From assembly GCA_963930645.1 (NCBI GenBank), contig OZ005652.1, positions 323,420,738-323,484,737 of the forward strand: a DNA stretch of 64,000 nucleotides, in the 5' to 3' direction. A program made the position numbers and the translations under genes. Positions 46,281 through 57,662 of this stretch are shown here, piece by piece. Under the pieces are notes generated by a model. It was not told the DNA's origin and made no database searches. It was given only the letters and a program-made list of their open reading frames with translations. Position 1 is the first letter of the stretch. Every line of letters begins with the position of its first letter. Source of the DNA: Salticus scenicus. Lineage: Eukaryota > Arthropoda > Arachnida > Araneae > Salticidae.

Positions 46281-47650
46281 ACTTTCTCTTAACCATCTGC
46301 ATGGTAGAGAAAGTATTGTTTTAGGGTCAAATTTTCGAAAGTGAGTTTTTATTATATTTACATGTTCTGAGGTCCTCTGAATGCGAAAATCATGTTTTTA
46401 GCGAATGATCTGTGTGTGTGTCTGTCTGTTATCAGCACATCTCAAGAACAAATAGCAGCAGAGATTCCAAACTTGGTATTCTAAATGTGTATCATATAGG
46501 GATGCTACACTAAGCTTTTCGTTGAGATGAAGCAAGTGGTTCGTGTACAGGGTCACTCAAGATTATTCAAATACAATACGTATTGCAGGTAAGTAGAGTT
46601 TGTCATCTATAGACTGCACTAAACCAAATGAAACGAATATATATTTTCTGTAATAGAGATAGTCAACTGTGAAAAAAAAATTGTGTATGTAGGAGCCTCG
46701 CCTGTCCCCCTGGAAAGAAAGCCCCCCCTCTAGGGGAGTAAATTTTCTTGATGGGTATCTTTCAAACGAGCTCACCAATACCTTTAAAACGAATGGTTCA
46801 ACCATCGATCTGCGAAAATTTAAAATAAAGTTATCGATTTTTTTTCATTTTTAACAAAAGAAATATATATATTATTTTTTTTTTTTTCCAAAAATGTAAT
46901 TTTGAGAATAAATTCAATATCGTCTACATTATCATGGAAGATAATCTTTTTAGATAATAATTTTAATAAAATATTTTTACTGAGTGAATTTGTATAGGAA
47001 AATATTGAAGAAAGTCATGTGGTGGCCCCAACGCAGTAGTTGTTTGTTGTTAGTGGATGTGCTTTACTAATAATATTTTACCATTTCCAGGTAAGCTGTT
47101 CGGGAATTGAAATAAATTCCTCATAGAGATATGGTAAATAATGTATATTTTAAGCTAAATATTCATCACTTGTTTTTTGTATATTAACACGTTTTCAGGC
47201 TTCCTAATTACCGTATTCAAGTTTTTTAACGTTTGATCTTTCTGTTCCTCTTAGAGTAACTTATAAATGAATAATTTTAGGAGATCCAAATGTTGTATTT
47301 TGAAGTTAATATAAGTTTGCTGCTGAAAAGTTTGATCAAAATTGATAAGTTTCAATGACTGTTGCATGTGAAAATTGTCTGTATAATTTTAAGTAAACTT
47401 TTAATTTTAATAACAGAGTTAAATTCTATATAAATGCAGGTGCATTAATGAAACGAGAGTTTGAGGGGGGCGGCACTCCCCCCCCTGACACCGAACTAAT
47501 TATCACATAAATTTCTTCCGAAGCCTAATTTGAATTGTTTAACATAGGTTTACATAACAGTACTCGTTATCTTACCTCTTAATCTCCAACCTGTATTTAT
47601 AGTATTGAATTTCAGGGTAAAAGAAAGTCGTGTGAGTAACACACCAGATT
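46281..47650 (+). mobile_element. Helentron-like repeat, family B, copy 1 (chimeric 3' region)
   Basis: Starts ACTTTCTCTTAACCATCTGC, then GGTAGAGAAAGTATTG. The block 'CTGAGGTCCTCTGAATGCG', a TGTGTGTCTGTCTG tract, one GTGTACAGGGTCACTCAAG core and the C/G hairpin region (46697-46736) follow. It contains a family C-type 3' end ('GAAGAAAGTCATGTGGTGGC' near 47009) and, 600 bp later, a family B 3' end: GGTAAAAGAAAGTCGTGTGA, GTAACACACCAGAT. About 350 bp between them is not seen in the other family B copies. The two successive tails suggest one element read through or captured another. Confidence 0.72.
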
Positions 47651-47850
47651 ATTTCACACCTTTTAGTGCGAATCAAATTAACAGAAAAAGTCTTTCATTT
47701 AATTTATTAATTTATTTTATATTTATTTATTTGTCGATAAAATTTTATTTTTTAAATGCACATGTTAGTAAATACATGTACAGTCGGGAAAAAAAAAAAA
47801 CGCAGCACTCGACGTATCTTTGTTGTTAATAGATGTAGAAAAATGTTATA

Positions 47851-49538
47851 CACTAAGCGACAAAAAAAAAAAAAAAAAAAAAGCCGCACTGCAGAAAAAA
47901 TGACTTTTACCTTTTTTATTTGTAATAACTTTAAAATTAATGTTTGTAACAAATAAAACTGTCTTGTTTGCATAATACCAAAGGTATGAAATAATACCTA
48001 TGTATATTTTCGATTTAATAATTCGCTTTATTGCACTTTACGAAGTAATTTTTAAAAATCTGCATAAAACTTTCTTTTTGAACATAATGAAATAACTATA
48101 CACTTTGCATTCTATTATGATTTATTATATGAAATAAACAAGTTATATTTTAATATATGAAATAAAACTATTTATTTGTTAGATCTAAGCAATTTTTTGT
48201 TAAAAATATGCATTCTGCATTGGGTTAATTCCACCTTTATATGGAATTACTGCATTAATGCGCAATGGCACAGTTTTATACAGTGTTTTAATATAAATCT
48301 CAGAAATTTCAATGTGCCAAATATCACAAATAAATTTTTCTAGTTCTGGCAGTTATAGGCTGCAAATTTCCAATCCTCTCCCCTCTCCCCCGCCTTTTTA
48401 TAGACGAAACATTTTCGAGCGAATCGCGATTTTGACCATTTCCATGTCTGGTAAAGAAGAAATTCTACTATATCCTTTGTGGTATTTAACTTAAAGTGAA
48501 AAAAAGTATGATTACTTACAGAATTATAGGTTCTCATGGGAATGTATAAGAAATTTTGACAATTTGAAGTGAATAAACTTACCACAGACGCCGTGTAGTA
48601 AGGTGGCGTATTATCTTCAAATGCTGTTTGCGGAAATGTCTAAGATACCTCCAAAATAGTCGGTCAGGCACCACTTTTATGCAGATTATGTTTTATTTCG
48701 AGTTAATTGATCCCTTGAGCATAAAAATTTCCCCGAGTGTTTGAAAAGTTATGCTTCTCCGTACCATAATGTACGGAGAATGTGTCACTGTTTTAAGAGT
48801 GCGATTTTCATTAAGTCGGTCACATTTTCGTCTTCATTCTAGCTTTTTTCAACTGCACGAAATAAAGAAAACTTGATTCATCAGAAAAAAACAGTTAAGC
48901 CTGATAATTAACTGATAGTGTTTTTAAATTTTGGTCAACTAAAGTATTATTTTTTCTAATTCTTTTCCTTAATAATGGCTTTTTCCGCAGATCTTCCGTT
49001 CTTTAATCCGCTTTGTTTAATTGTTCCCGCATTGTTTTTGAAGGAAGCAATTTACTATACACTTTTTTAAAATCTTTTTTAAGTTCTGAACATGATACAA
49101 ATCGATTTTTTAAACATTCGCATTTTAACTTGGGGTTATCTTGTTTGGATGAGCAACATGACCGCCTAAAGCCGAATTCCCAGTTTACACGGACAAAAAA
49201 ATTTATATTTTCCTAAAAATCATTTTACCAATATTTCGTTAGCATTTAATTATTTTGCCATCTTACGTATTAAAATATTTTTTGATTTTCATTTAAAAAT
49301 TAATACTTTTTGTGGCATCGTTAACTGCCTTATTCTTACCATTTTTGAAATAAATTCTAAAATTACAATTTTCCTGACAATTGCATTTTGTTTTTAACAC
49401 TAGACTCAAAGCTAAAGTGTATGTGGAGGACAACATAGTAAAATCTGTTCGAAAATTTGCTTTTTAAACGATAAAATTGGCGGTTGTAGAAGGCGAAAAG
49501 GAAAACATCCAAGTGCGGCTTTTTTTTGTCGCTTAGTT
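47851..49538 (-). mobile_element. Degenerate Tc1-type transposon nested in the TA element
   Basis: The left end CACTAAGCGACAAAA...GCCGCACT (47851-47890) faces the right end, which reversed reads AACTAAGCGACAAAAAAAAG, CCGCACT (49538-49512). TA flanks both sides (47849-47850, 49539-49540). The 1688 bp enclose a dead minus-strand transposase. A long A run has expanded in the left TIR. Confidence 0.8.
48200..49060 (-). pseudogene. Tc1-like transposase relic
   Basis: Read on the minus strand, landmarks appear in family order. There is a KNGRSAEKAIIKEK linker-like piece and RKKPLLRKRIRKNNTL. FSDESSFLYF follows (first catalytic Asp box, codon at 48880-48882), then TVTHSPYIMV and GEIFMLKGSINS ('SIMVWG...G..G..N'). 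EDNTPPYYTASVV is the second catalytic Asp box, and WKWSKSRFARK stands at the 'SPDLNPIE' position. The C-terminal LPELEKFICDIWHIEISEIY ends VPLRINAVIPYKGG near 48200. Many stops and frameshifts lie between these. The overlapping 60-81 codon frames on both strands are shadows. Confidence 0.8.
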
Positions 49539-49540
49539 TA

Positions 49541-50764
49541 GTTATCATCAGACAGGGAATTGTGAGTAATTTTAGAAAATGAATTGAAATTTTGAATTGG
49601 GGGTCGTCTATACATTAAAACGCGCACCAACTTTGATTTTTTTCAATGGCAATGCCCCATTTTTATTTTATATTTGAATTTCTGGGATCGCGAGAACTCA
49701 AAAAAGTATATTGGTTGTTCATTTTACTTATTTTTTCACACAGTTATAAGCGTTCAAAGTTTGAAAGTGTTATTGTTAAATTCATATTTCAAACAATTAT
49801 TAATATCTTCACAAAAAATAACTTGATCGATATAATGTTTTTTTACGAGATACAGTGGAGAAACCCAAACATAATCCATCATTACTTTTGATTCTGAAAA
49901 ATATTTTTAATTTTGAAAAATATTAATAAATTCATAATCATAAAAATTATTAATTATGACCTATATTAATTTTTACATAAAATGAATCCTAATGCTGAAA
50001 AATATGGGTGTGCAAATTTGCAGCTCATTCCAGTTATTAGTTTTTGAGATATAAATAAATCTTTCTTTTGGAGTGGTTTAGGGGGCCGTCTTTTTTAAAG
50101 TTTTGCATGAGATAACGAATCAAATCTTAAGAAATAACAAGGAAAATTAAACAAAATATGTTTATTTTTTATTTACGGGTCAAATAATATAACAATAACG
50201 CTAAACGCGAAAAAAATGAAATAAAAATGATGATTTTTAGACATTAGTGTTAGCGTCAAGAATTCCTATTTTCTAAAGAAGACAAGCCCCGCCTTCATCG
50301 CTCTTCAAAACAAAACAATACAGAAAAAAAATGTAAATGTGACATTGAGTATTCGTGTTATACAACTTATTTTATGTTGACAAAAATGTGTATAGGTGGT
50401 ATTTACTTCATCGATTACTGGTGATAAATTTTGAATCTTTTAAACGAACACTAGAAGAAAAAAAAAATTAATAGGCGGGGTTTACTGTTTTAAACAGAAA
50501 AATTGGTAAATGTAAAAATTGTCAATTAAAAAAAAAAACGAATGGAATTGTAATGCAAGACAGACTTGTAAAATCATTTCTTAACTACCGTCATAATTAA
50601 AGGCTTAATAATTTGCTTCATATATCGCTTTATTTTTATTTATTTAATTTCTAGGGGGAGGATTATTATTTTAAGGATACTTTAGTCTTTAAAATTTTAA
50701 TAATATGTTTTAACTTTATATATTTTTTTTTAAATATACTTTTACTTTTATAAATATATTTTAA
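49541..50764. other. Interior of the TA element; no gene
   Basis: The first 160 bp complete its left TIR arm. The rest is A/T-rich with one 81-codon frame (49646-49891, +) that starts inside the TIR and has no recognisable domain. Confidence 0.5.
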
Positions 50765-51068
50765 CACTTTTTGCGACAGCAGGATTTTGTAATTTTGACA
50801 GTAATATCCGCCTAAGGGCGGTATTCTCTCAAAATAAAGTATTTCAGAACAAATTTTCTGTATTCACAATTATATTACAAATGGATATACAGTATAATTA
50901 TATTCTTTCTAATCAATGTATTTCTATCCATAGCATATTTTATTGCACAAATATGAACACGGGTACACTCATAAGAAATATGTTACACACAAATTACGAA
51001 AGAAACGCCCACTAAGAGAGTTACAGATTTTCAAATGACGTGAATCTACGTCAGTAGTCGCGAAAGGG
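50765..51068 (-). mobile_element. piggyBac-like MITE, 304 bp, second copy
   Basis: It is flanked by TTAA at 50761-50764 and 51069-51072. On the minus strand it begins CCCTTTCGCGACTACTGACG and continues 'TAGATTCACGTCATTTGAAAA', matching the plus-strand copy at 30328-30631, which has the same length. The other end reads CACTTTTTGCGACAGCAGG. It is the third layer of insertion at this locus. Confidence 0.82.
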
Positions 51069-51228
51069 TTAATTAAGAAATTATATTTTCATTGAAATTA
51101 GGAAATGAATCGTACAGTTCCAAAGAGTTCAACTGACCCAAAACTGGTAATTGCGATTAAAATTGTTTAATATTTACTTCATGAACCCTTACAATAATTT
51201 ATCCGAAAATACTTATTTTATGCGTTGT

Positions 51229-51230
<2 letters not shown>

Positions 51231-51296
<66 letters not shown>

Positions 51297-51299
51297 TAT
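51231..51299. repeat. (TA)n microsatellite
   Basis: About 69 bp of TA repeat broken by one TG. It accounts for the IYIYIY-type open frame across it. Confidence 0.95.
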
Positions 51300-52057
51300 T
51301 ATTTCATTTCGTATTTTATGTTACACCTACAAAAGAAGATTTAAGCTTTATTGATACAGCCATAATAGACCAGTACAGCCATAATAGACGCTTTTACTTG
51401 AAAAATATTGCACTTTTTTCAAAGTGTACAGTCTGGACAAATCGCAAGTGTAATGTATTTAAATAGACCTAAAATTATTTTTAAAAGTACTAAAGTATAT
51501 GCAAATCTAAGAAACTGAATTCAGGAAAATTAAGGAAGTGAAAACGGGGCAATCTTTTATTAATTTTTATAATTATTTTTCTCCTGGAAGTTTTCCGTTG
51601 TAAAACATTAAAATTTTGCCTGTTTCTTATAGGATCTTAATTTTATTTTTTCTACATTTATAGATAGCCCCTTAACGCATTTTTTATTATAACTCTATAA
51701 ATACTAAAGATAAAGTATACAAACAGTATTCTTTTCCGCACTGCCAGACTCTCAGAAATTGGAATATGAAGTCAAAATTGGGTGTTGCTACAGGAAAAAT
51801 CAAAGTTGGTGCTCATTTCAATATGTAAATAACCTCTAATTCAAAATACGACGGCATTTTCAAAAAGTGCATTTAATTTCCTGTTGAATGGTGTCTATTA
51901 AATTTTTCTGCGTTAATTAATAATGAAATTACAGCGAGTGCTGCGATTTTTTTCCCCCGACTGTACATATACAATAGCAACTTCTCAGTGTACTATATTT
52001 ACGTCATCTAAATAGTTTGTGCTATTTGGCAATATACATATTGTATCGTGTTGTACA
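51300..52057. other. Right part and right TIR arm of the TA element
   Basis: 51730-51963 is the right arm; the remainder is A/T-rich without coding signal. 'ACAGCCATAATAGAC' is directly repeated at 51356 and 51374. Confidence 0.5.
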
Positions 52058-52257
52058 CCATACTTCCAACATTCCAATTAATATTCCGTAAAATTATTAG
52101 TACCTGCTTTTTTTTTTTTTTTTTTTTTTTTTAACATCAGTCTTTTTTTAAACGTAATTATATTTGCAGAAAATTACTCTCAAATTAAAGCTGTGGAAAA
52201 AGGAGCGATTACTAATGATTTTAAGGAATATTAAACAGAATGTTGGCAGGTATGTAT
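52058..52257. mobile_element. Foldback MITE family G, copy 2
   Basis: CCAACATTCCAATTAATATT (left) faces AATATTAAACAGAATGTTGG (right), with 'CGTAAAATTATTAGTACC' just inside the left arm as in copy 1. A T run of about 24 lies inside. Confidence 0.7.
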
Positions 52258-52390
52258 GCATTTTGATATCAGCTGCTTTTGAGAAATATCTGTTAGCATA
52301 TTCTAAAAAAAAGTATCATCATATGTTTTGTCACCATTTCTACAGTTATCGTCTCGTAGAATACGTTAATTCTGGATAACTTTCTGAGCC

Positions 52391-52548
52391 CAGTGTTGTC
52401 AAATTTTATTCAATATCTACCACTAAATTTTAATTATAATGTTTGTCAATAACTTCGAAGGTTATTCGTCCATTACATTTATCGAATATCATTCCTCAAA
52501 ATTGTTGATGGTAGTTGAATAAAAGAGTTCCTAAATTTGGGAACACTG
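52391..52548. mobile_element. hAT-type MITE, 158 bp, perfect 8-bp duplication
   Basis: TCTGAGCC flanks both sides (52383-52390 and 52549-52556). The ends CAGTGTTGTCAAATTT and (reversed) CAGTGTTCCCAAATTT are inverted repeats. The interior contains 'TTATTCAATATCTACCACTA', shared with 29076-29238. The TIR start CAGTGTTG is the same as in the larger hAT element at 4134. Confidence 0.88.
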
Positions 52549-52678
52549 TCTGAGCCTCAGATTTCTACTTATATAAATTTATAATGAATATTATCATGAT
52601 CTGCATCCTGGTTTCTGCACATTTTACTGAGGAAATACGTTATATCTATCTATCTATACCCATACGTATGTCTATGTA

Positions 52679-52868
52679 CAGTCGGTAACGAAAGTGTCCG
52701 AACATTAGCAAAAATTCCTATATAACAAAGGTACACTTAATACTGTTTTGTTAACTAAATCCTTGTCGAATCCTGTTATAGTCAGTCTAAGAAGAGTGTT
52801 CGACAAGGATTTATTTAGAAAAACTGTATTGAGCGTACTTTTTTTATATAGGAATTTTTGCTAGTGTT
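52679..52868. mobile_element. Palindromic MITE with Tc1-type end
   Basis: 52701-52868 is almost a perfect palindrome: AACATTAGCAAAAATTCCTA ... TCCTTGTCGAA, a 28-bp loop, then TTCGACAAGGATT ... AGGAATTTTTGCTAGTGTT. On the left it continues outward to CAGTCGGTAACGAAAGTGTC preceded by TA, a Tc1-type end. The right side lacks this outer part, so it is truncated or the palindrome has its own history. Confidence 0.75.
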
Positions 52869-53110
52869 ATACTAAATTCCTTATATTTTACTTCGTTCTT
52901 CCTTTTCTGATATGCTCCAAAATTATTATGTGTTTGTGTCTTTTTTGTTTTTCTTCCCCATTCGGCAGTAAAATTAAATTCAAAAAATACCACACCGTTA
53001 TAATCATTTTTCTGCAGAGGAAGATGCGGGACATCAGTCACAGGAGCTTCCGTCCCCAAATCATCGAAATCAAGACTTTCTAGATTAGCTTTTTCTGCTA
53101 GTTACAATTC
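52869..53110 (-). pseudogene. Unidentified coding-like relic
   Basis: A minus-strand open frame gives AEKANLESLDFDDLGTEAPV, then DVPHLPLQKNDYNGVVFFEF and NFTAEWG, before turning lysine- and asparagine-rich. Acidic, Ser/Asp-rich stretches like the first occur near the start of some transposases, but I do not recognise a family. The palindromic MITE abuts its end. Confidence 0.25.
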
Positions 53111-53177
53111 CTGGCGTAAAACAGAATTATAGACTCCGCAGATTATACGAAGGAAATTATGTTTTTTTTTTTTTTTT

Positions 53178-53447
53178 TCTGCGACTCTTTTTCTGATAGG
53201 AACCTAAAGCTTTTTTTTTTTTTTTTTAAAGAAAAGAAAAAGAAAAGAAACTGTTTTGACTTGCTCGATTGAAAAAAAAAAATCGATGTGAATATTCTTA
53301 AAATAAATAAATAAATAAATAAAAAATAAAGTTACTATATAGGTTATTTTAGTATGAACATTAAATTAAAATATTTGATTGTAATAAATTATGGTATAAT
53401 TTTTAAAATTTCTGCGACTCTTTTTCTGATAATAACCTAAATCTTTA

Positions 53448-53478
<31 letters not shown>

Positions 53479-53630
53479 TATATTATTTTGAAATAGACTT
53501 GCTCGATTAAAAAAAAAAAAAAAATCCATATTAGTATTCTTAAAATAAATAACTAAAAAATAAAGGTAATATATAGAGTTAGTTTAGTATGAACATTAAA
53601 TTAAAATATTTATTTGGAATCACATTTGAT
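53178..53630 (+). repeat. Tandem duplication, about 232-bp period
   Basis: TTCTGCGACTCTTTTTCTGA occurs at about 53178 and 53411. Both copies run on through 'GACTTGCTCGATT', an A run, 'ATTCTTAAAATAAATAA' and 'TTTAGTATGAACATTAAATT'. They differ in the lengths of T, A, (TAAA) and (TAA) tracts. Confidence 0.85.
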
Positions 53631-54493
53631 TATTTAACTTCGTTTCCAATACTTTAATGGGATAACAGTTAACGATTTGACGAAAAAAATATTTTAAAAT
53701 TATTTGTCTGGATTGAAAAGGTAGCATTCTGCGTGAAGCTTTACTTTTAAATTGAATTTAGAAACTCTAAACGGTTCCGGTTGAAAATCTAATATTACTT
53801 TTATTGACAATTCCAGGAAATTAAATTTGTTGTATGCAGACGATTTAAAAAAAAAAAAAAAAAAACTTTAAATTCTGGTCAGTTAAATAAGCGTTTTATA
53901 TTATATAACTTAGACACTTTTTCGTACGTCGTTGAAACAAAATAACTTTACAATTAAAATTTAATGTAACTTTTAAGTTTAAATTCATGTAAAATTTGTT
54001 TTAAAAATATATTTTTCTTTTTTAAACAAATTTTAGAAGGTTAATTGAACATTATTATATGTTATATGTAACAGAAAAAAATTTCTTTTACATTTTTTTT
54101 CCTTTGTGTGTGTGTGTGTGTTTAAAGTATAAACTTCTTTAGACGCATTACGTACAATTTTCTTATAAAGGTATTTACAATCATTTACAAAAACTGAAGC
54201 TTAAGATAAACAACATCTGTAATTGTTTTATAACATCATGTCAGACAAACCCGTTGAATACAACACTTTAAATAATATATATATATATATATGTGCTATA
54301 AAATATACTATTTTATGTTGCCTTCCTTATCTATCGTAGTTTGAGCCACACAATTTTTCCTTTCTTTAATTTAGAAGCATTAGCTATTTTATGCTTAAAA
54401 AACTATTTTTGTTTTCTTAAACCTCCGTTTAAGTATTGTATATCTCTTCCGTTATTCTCTATTTTGTACTCTCTTTTCATTCCATTTCTCCTC
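53631..54493. other. No gene recognised
   Basis: A/T-rich with an A run at 53849-53865, (TG)n at 54108-54121 and (TA)n at 54278-54292. Confidence 0.45.
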
Positions 54494-55254
54494 CAGTGTT
54501 GTCAGACGGTCGGAAGTCAATTTCCCCAAACCAATAAAAACCCAACTCAATTTATACTAAAAATTTAATATATATATTTAAAAAATAAAAATAAATAAAT
54601 ATAAATATCTAATACATTTAAGCTCATTTCCCCCAAATGACACTCTTTATATATATATATATATATCCCCATATACAAAAATAGCTTTCAACACATTAGT
54701 CTTTGAAAAATTTTAAACCTGTGTAAGCTTCTGAGTCTAGTTTCCTATCCTCTAATCATTTGCATTTATTCCCATATGTATATAAAAGCTGTTTTTGTTA
54801 GCTATAAAATGCATGTAAAATGAGGTACCTTATCCAGACAGCTAAAAGAGCTTGCATCATACTTGATGTTTTACGCCTGCAAGTTAATAGGAAGTATTGA
54901 ATTTTACACTTTAAACTTAATTTTTCAAGCATCAATCAGAGATTCTAAAAGGGAAAAAAAAGATAAACTTTATATTCAGAAGGGAAAAATTTTTGCTTTT
55001 CTATTTCTTAAATATATTCCAAAATCAATGTCTAATCATCTGAGAAATTTGACTTGTTCTTTCTTTTTTTTTTTTCTTTTTTTTTTTGTGGGATTTTATG
55101 AAAAGTAATCTGTTACTAATTTTTAAGAAAACCCCCTTATTTTCCCCAAAAATTGCCCCCCCTCCCCCACACTAAATCTCTCTCCCATAATATATCCTCT
55201 GAAGCTTCAAAAATTCCTAAAATGGGGGAAAATCCCCCAAGTCTGGCATTACTG
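54494..55254 (-). mobile_element. hAT-type element, 761 bp, second copy
   Basis: The ends CAGTGTTGTCAGAC and (reversed) CAGTAATGCCAGAC are inverted repeats. The flanks TTCTCCTC (54486-54493) and TTGTCCTC (55255-55262) match at 7 of 8 bases, as expected for a hAT duplication. It aligns in opposite orientation with the hAT element at 4134-7999 along its whole length ('GGGGATTTTC', 'GAAGCTTC', 'AAATGATTAGAGG', 'AAATTGACTT'). It lacks the Helitron and provides the empty target CAGATGATTAGACATTG. The open frame at 54863-55108 lies inside it and shows no domain. Confidence 0.85.
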
Positions 55255-55262
55255 TTGTCCTC

Positions 55263-56319
55263 TGCCACCTCTTCTTTCTATTATGTTATCTTTTGTTCAT
55301 TTCATATTTTTATACCAAGGGTAAAAATATCTGTTCATTTTAATTTATGATGCCATTTTTATGATTTCTTAAATTATTATTTATGTTCTTTTACTGAATG
55401 AATGGTTGCAACTATGATTTCTCGATTATTTTTCACTAATATTTCGTATTACTCACTTTTCATTGGGGAATTTAATTTCATACTCTTGCTTTAATACTAT
55501 TAATCTCAGAGTTGACAGTAAACATCGTGAGTTGTATTCTAAATTTGAAAGTATCCTTCTTGCACAAGAAATTTAATTATCTGAAATGCATTAACTGTAA
55601 CTTTGGTGGTTGTATGATAAAACGAGAGATGTAGCCTAAAACACAATTTTGGTTTCTCACGTACTCTGTTAATTTCTTAAAAGTAGAAAATAATTAGTAT
55701 TCTATTTTTATGTATAAATACCATGCACTATTTGCGCTTTTAAAACTTTTAGTAAAACTATTTAATTTTCTTAAATTTAAATGGAAAACATATGAAGCTC
55801 TCCAAACATATACTTTTAATATTAGAATATTACATTTTTAAACTATTGTAAAAATTAATTAAAAAATTAATATTTTAAACTTAATCTTTCTTTTTACATA
55901 TAAGATTATGATATAACTACAATAGTGGAAAAGCGTAATAAGTACGTTTCACATATGATATAATAAATGATACCAAAACACGGTTATAGTTTCGACAATA
56001 ATAATGTCGATTTTTTTTTTTTTTTTTTTTTTTTTTTTGAAATAATATTTTTTAGAATACTGTGTGACGTAAACTATGTTTCCTTAAAAATTACGCTATG
56101 TACTTTATTCATGGAATGCAAAAAAATATTGCATTGCTGAATAACGGAGTACCAACACTGTTAAAAATGAAGTGCTCAAAATTGAGTAAATGGGCATACT
56201 CATTTAGAACTGAGTAATTTTGTTTCAAAAAGGAAAACATGCTTGTCTCATTTATGAAATATCACATATATTCAAATTAATATCTGTGCACTACATACTT
56301 TATTATAAATATGCTGAAC
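55263..56319. other. No gene recognised
   Basis: A/T-rich, with a T run of about 28 at 56011-56038. Confidence 0.45.
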
Positions 56320-56321
56320 TA

Positions 56322-57065
56322 CACTCTCAGAAATAATGTACTCAATTTTGACGGTTCAGACATCCTCGGGCTTAATTTCGTTGTTTTTGACAACCATATT
56401 GTCAAGCGATCACGTGACTTTTGAGGAAACGTGAACTCTCAAATATTTGACGAAACTGTTTACTCACAATAGCATGTGCTAGCTTTCATTACCGCCATAT
56501 TGTTTTTTTTTTTTTTTTTTTTTTCCTGTGTTGTTTCGACTTTACGTTTCAATGACTTTTATTTGGTGGTTCGGTCGGTAGAGCGTGGCTTTCTGGAGTC
56601 CCAGGTCTCTGTTTCGAATCCCGGTGCGGGCACGGATGTTTGTGATTTCCTATGCCTACAAAATATTGTGTGCGCTTGTTTCTGTGAATTTCTGTAAAAA
56701 TATGGATCAATTGAGACATAAGTCATTGTAACTATAGGTCTCAAAGCTGTCAAAAAAATGTCCAAATGACTTTTATTTGTTTGCTCTGTTTTATTTATAT
56801 TTTCATTAAATATAAATAAGATTTAATGTCTAAAGCAACGAACTTGCAGGTAATTTTATAATTCTATAATTTGTATTTTATTCTGTATCACGAAATTAGG
56901 ATGAAAAAATGTATCTTTACTTTTGACGAAATTCGTATGTTCAAGCAAGTGACAAAAGTAATTTTCTCAATTTGACGAAATATTCGCTCGGAGTATTTCC
57001 CTGGAAATGGTTTCGTGAAAATTAAAGAAAATTTCGTGTAATTTGAATATACATTTCTGAGAGTG
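56322..57065. mobile_element. Tc1-type MITE, 744 bp, TA duplication
   Basis: CACTCTCAGAAATAATGTA at the left faces (reversed) CACTCTCAGAAATGTATAT at the right. TA flanks both sides (56320-56321, 57066-57067). It has no transposase. A SINE with its own 15-bp duplication is inserted in it (56551-56779), so the MITE itself is about 530 bp. Confidence 0.8.
56566..56764 (+). mobile_element. tRNA-derived SINE, 199 bp, 15-bp duplication
   Basis: AATGACTTTTATTTG flanks both sides exactly (56551-56565, 56765-56779). The head GTGGTTCGGTCGGTAGAGCG fits a polymerase III A box and TTTCGAATCCCGG a B box, about 30 bases apart, as in tRNA genes. A non-tRNA body and a short A-rich tail (CAAAAAAATGTCC) follow. 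The combination of tRNA-like promoter, unrelated body and target duplication is that of a SINE mobilised by LINE machinery. I do not recognise the named family. Confidence 0.85.
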
Positions 57066-57067
57066 TA

Positions 57068-57630
57068 AAAGAAGTTCTTTAATAGAATTTCTAGAAATTT
57101 AAACAGGAAAAATGCAAACACAAAATTTACTCCCTCAAATCTCCAGAGTTATATTTCGTGGTGTTTTCATGCTGGTTTGCGGAAAAATACACGAATGAGA
57201 ATCTATGATTGGGATATTGAAATTCTCGACGGCCGATGTCAATTTTTGAGCATATAAATATGCTCAGAAATAAGTACATGGGATTTTTAAATTTGAGAAT
57301 GTTTGTTTCGAAGCTATTTTAAGTATGTGACACAATGCTACTCATATTTGAATAATTTCATTCCTTTATTTATGTACTTTATTTTTTTTAGTGAATATCT
57401 GAGGAAAAATGACTTGCAATTCACATTTCATTTTTTAATTTATTTTATTTGATAGTATTATTATTATTGGTTAGAAATTCAGAATCTTTCATTTCTCTCT
57501 CTTTCTCTTTTATTTCCCAAAAACATCAAACACAGATATTTCTAAAATAATTTTTAGTACACTAACTTTATAATAATAAAATGTTTAATAATGGAACTTG
57601 AAACGAAATAACCAGGGATTATAACAGTCC

Positions 57631-57662
<32 letters not shown>

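Larger units (their letters stand above)
47781..51963. mobile_element. Long-TIR TA element, split by a Tc1 element and a MITE
   Basis: The ends CAGTCGGGAAAAAAA..CGCAGCACTCG (47781 onward) and the inverted CAGTCGGGGGAAAAAAATCG, CAGCACTCG (51963 back) are flanked by TA on both sides, a Tc1/mariner-type target. The arms are long: after skipping the inserted Tc1 element (47851-49538), 49541-49700 still pairs with 51885-51730 ('GCACCAACTTTGATTTTT', 'AATTTCTG'). That is about 230 bp per arm. Without both inserts the element is about 2.2 kb. No transposase is recognisable in its interior (49700-51730). Confidence 0.78.

Noticed and set aside
56566..56640. Candidate functional tRNA gene
   Set aside because: Boxes A and B are good, but the segment is the head of a 199-bp SINE bounded by a 15-bp duplication, and the acceptor stem is not closed.
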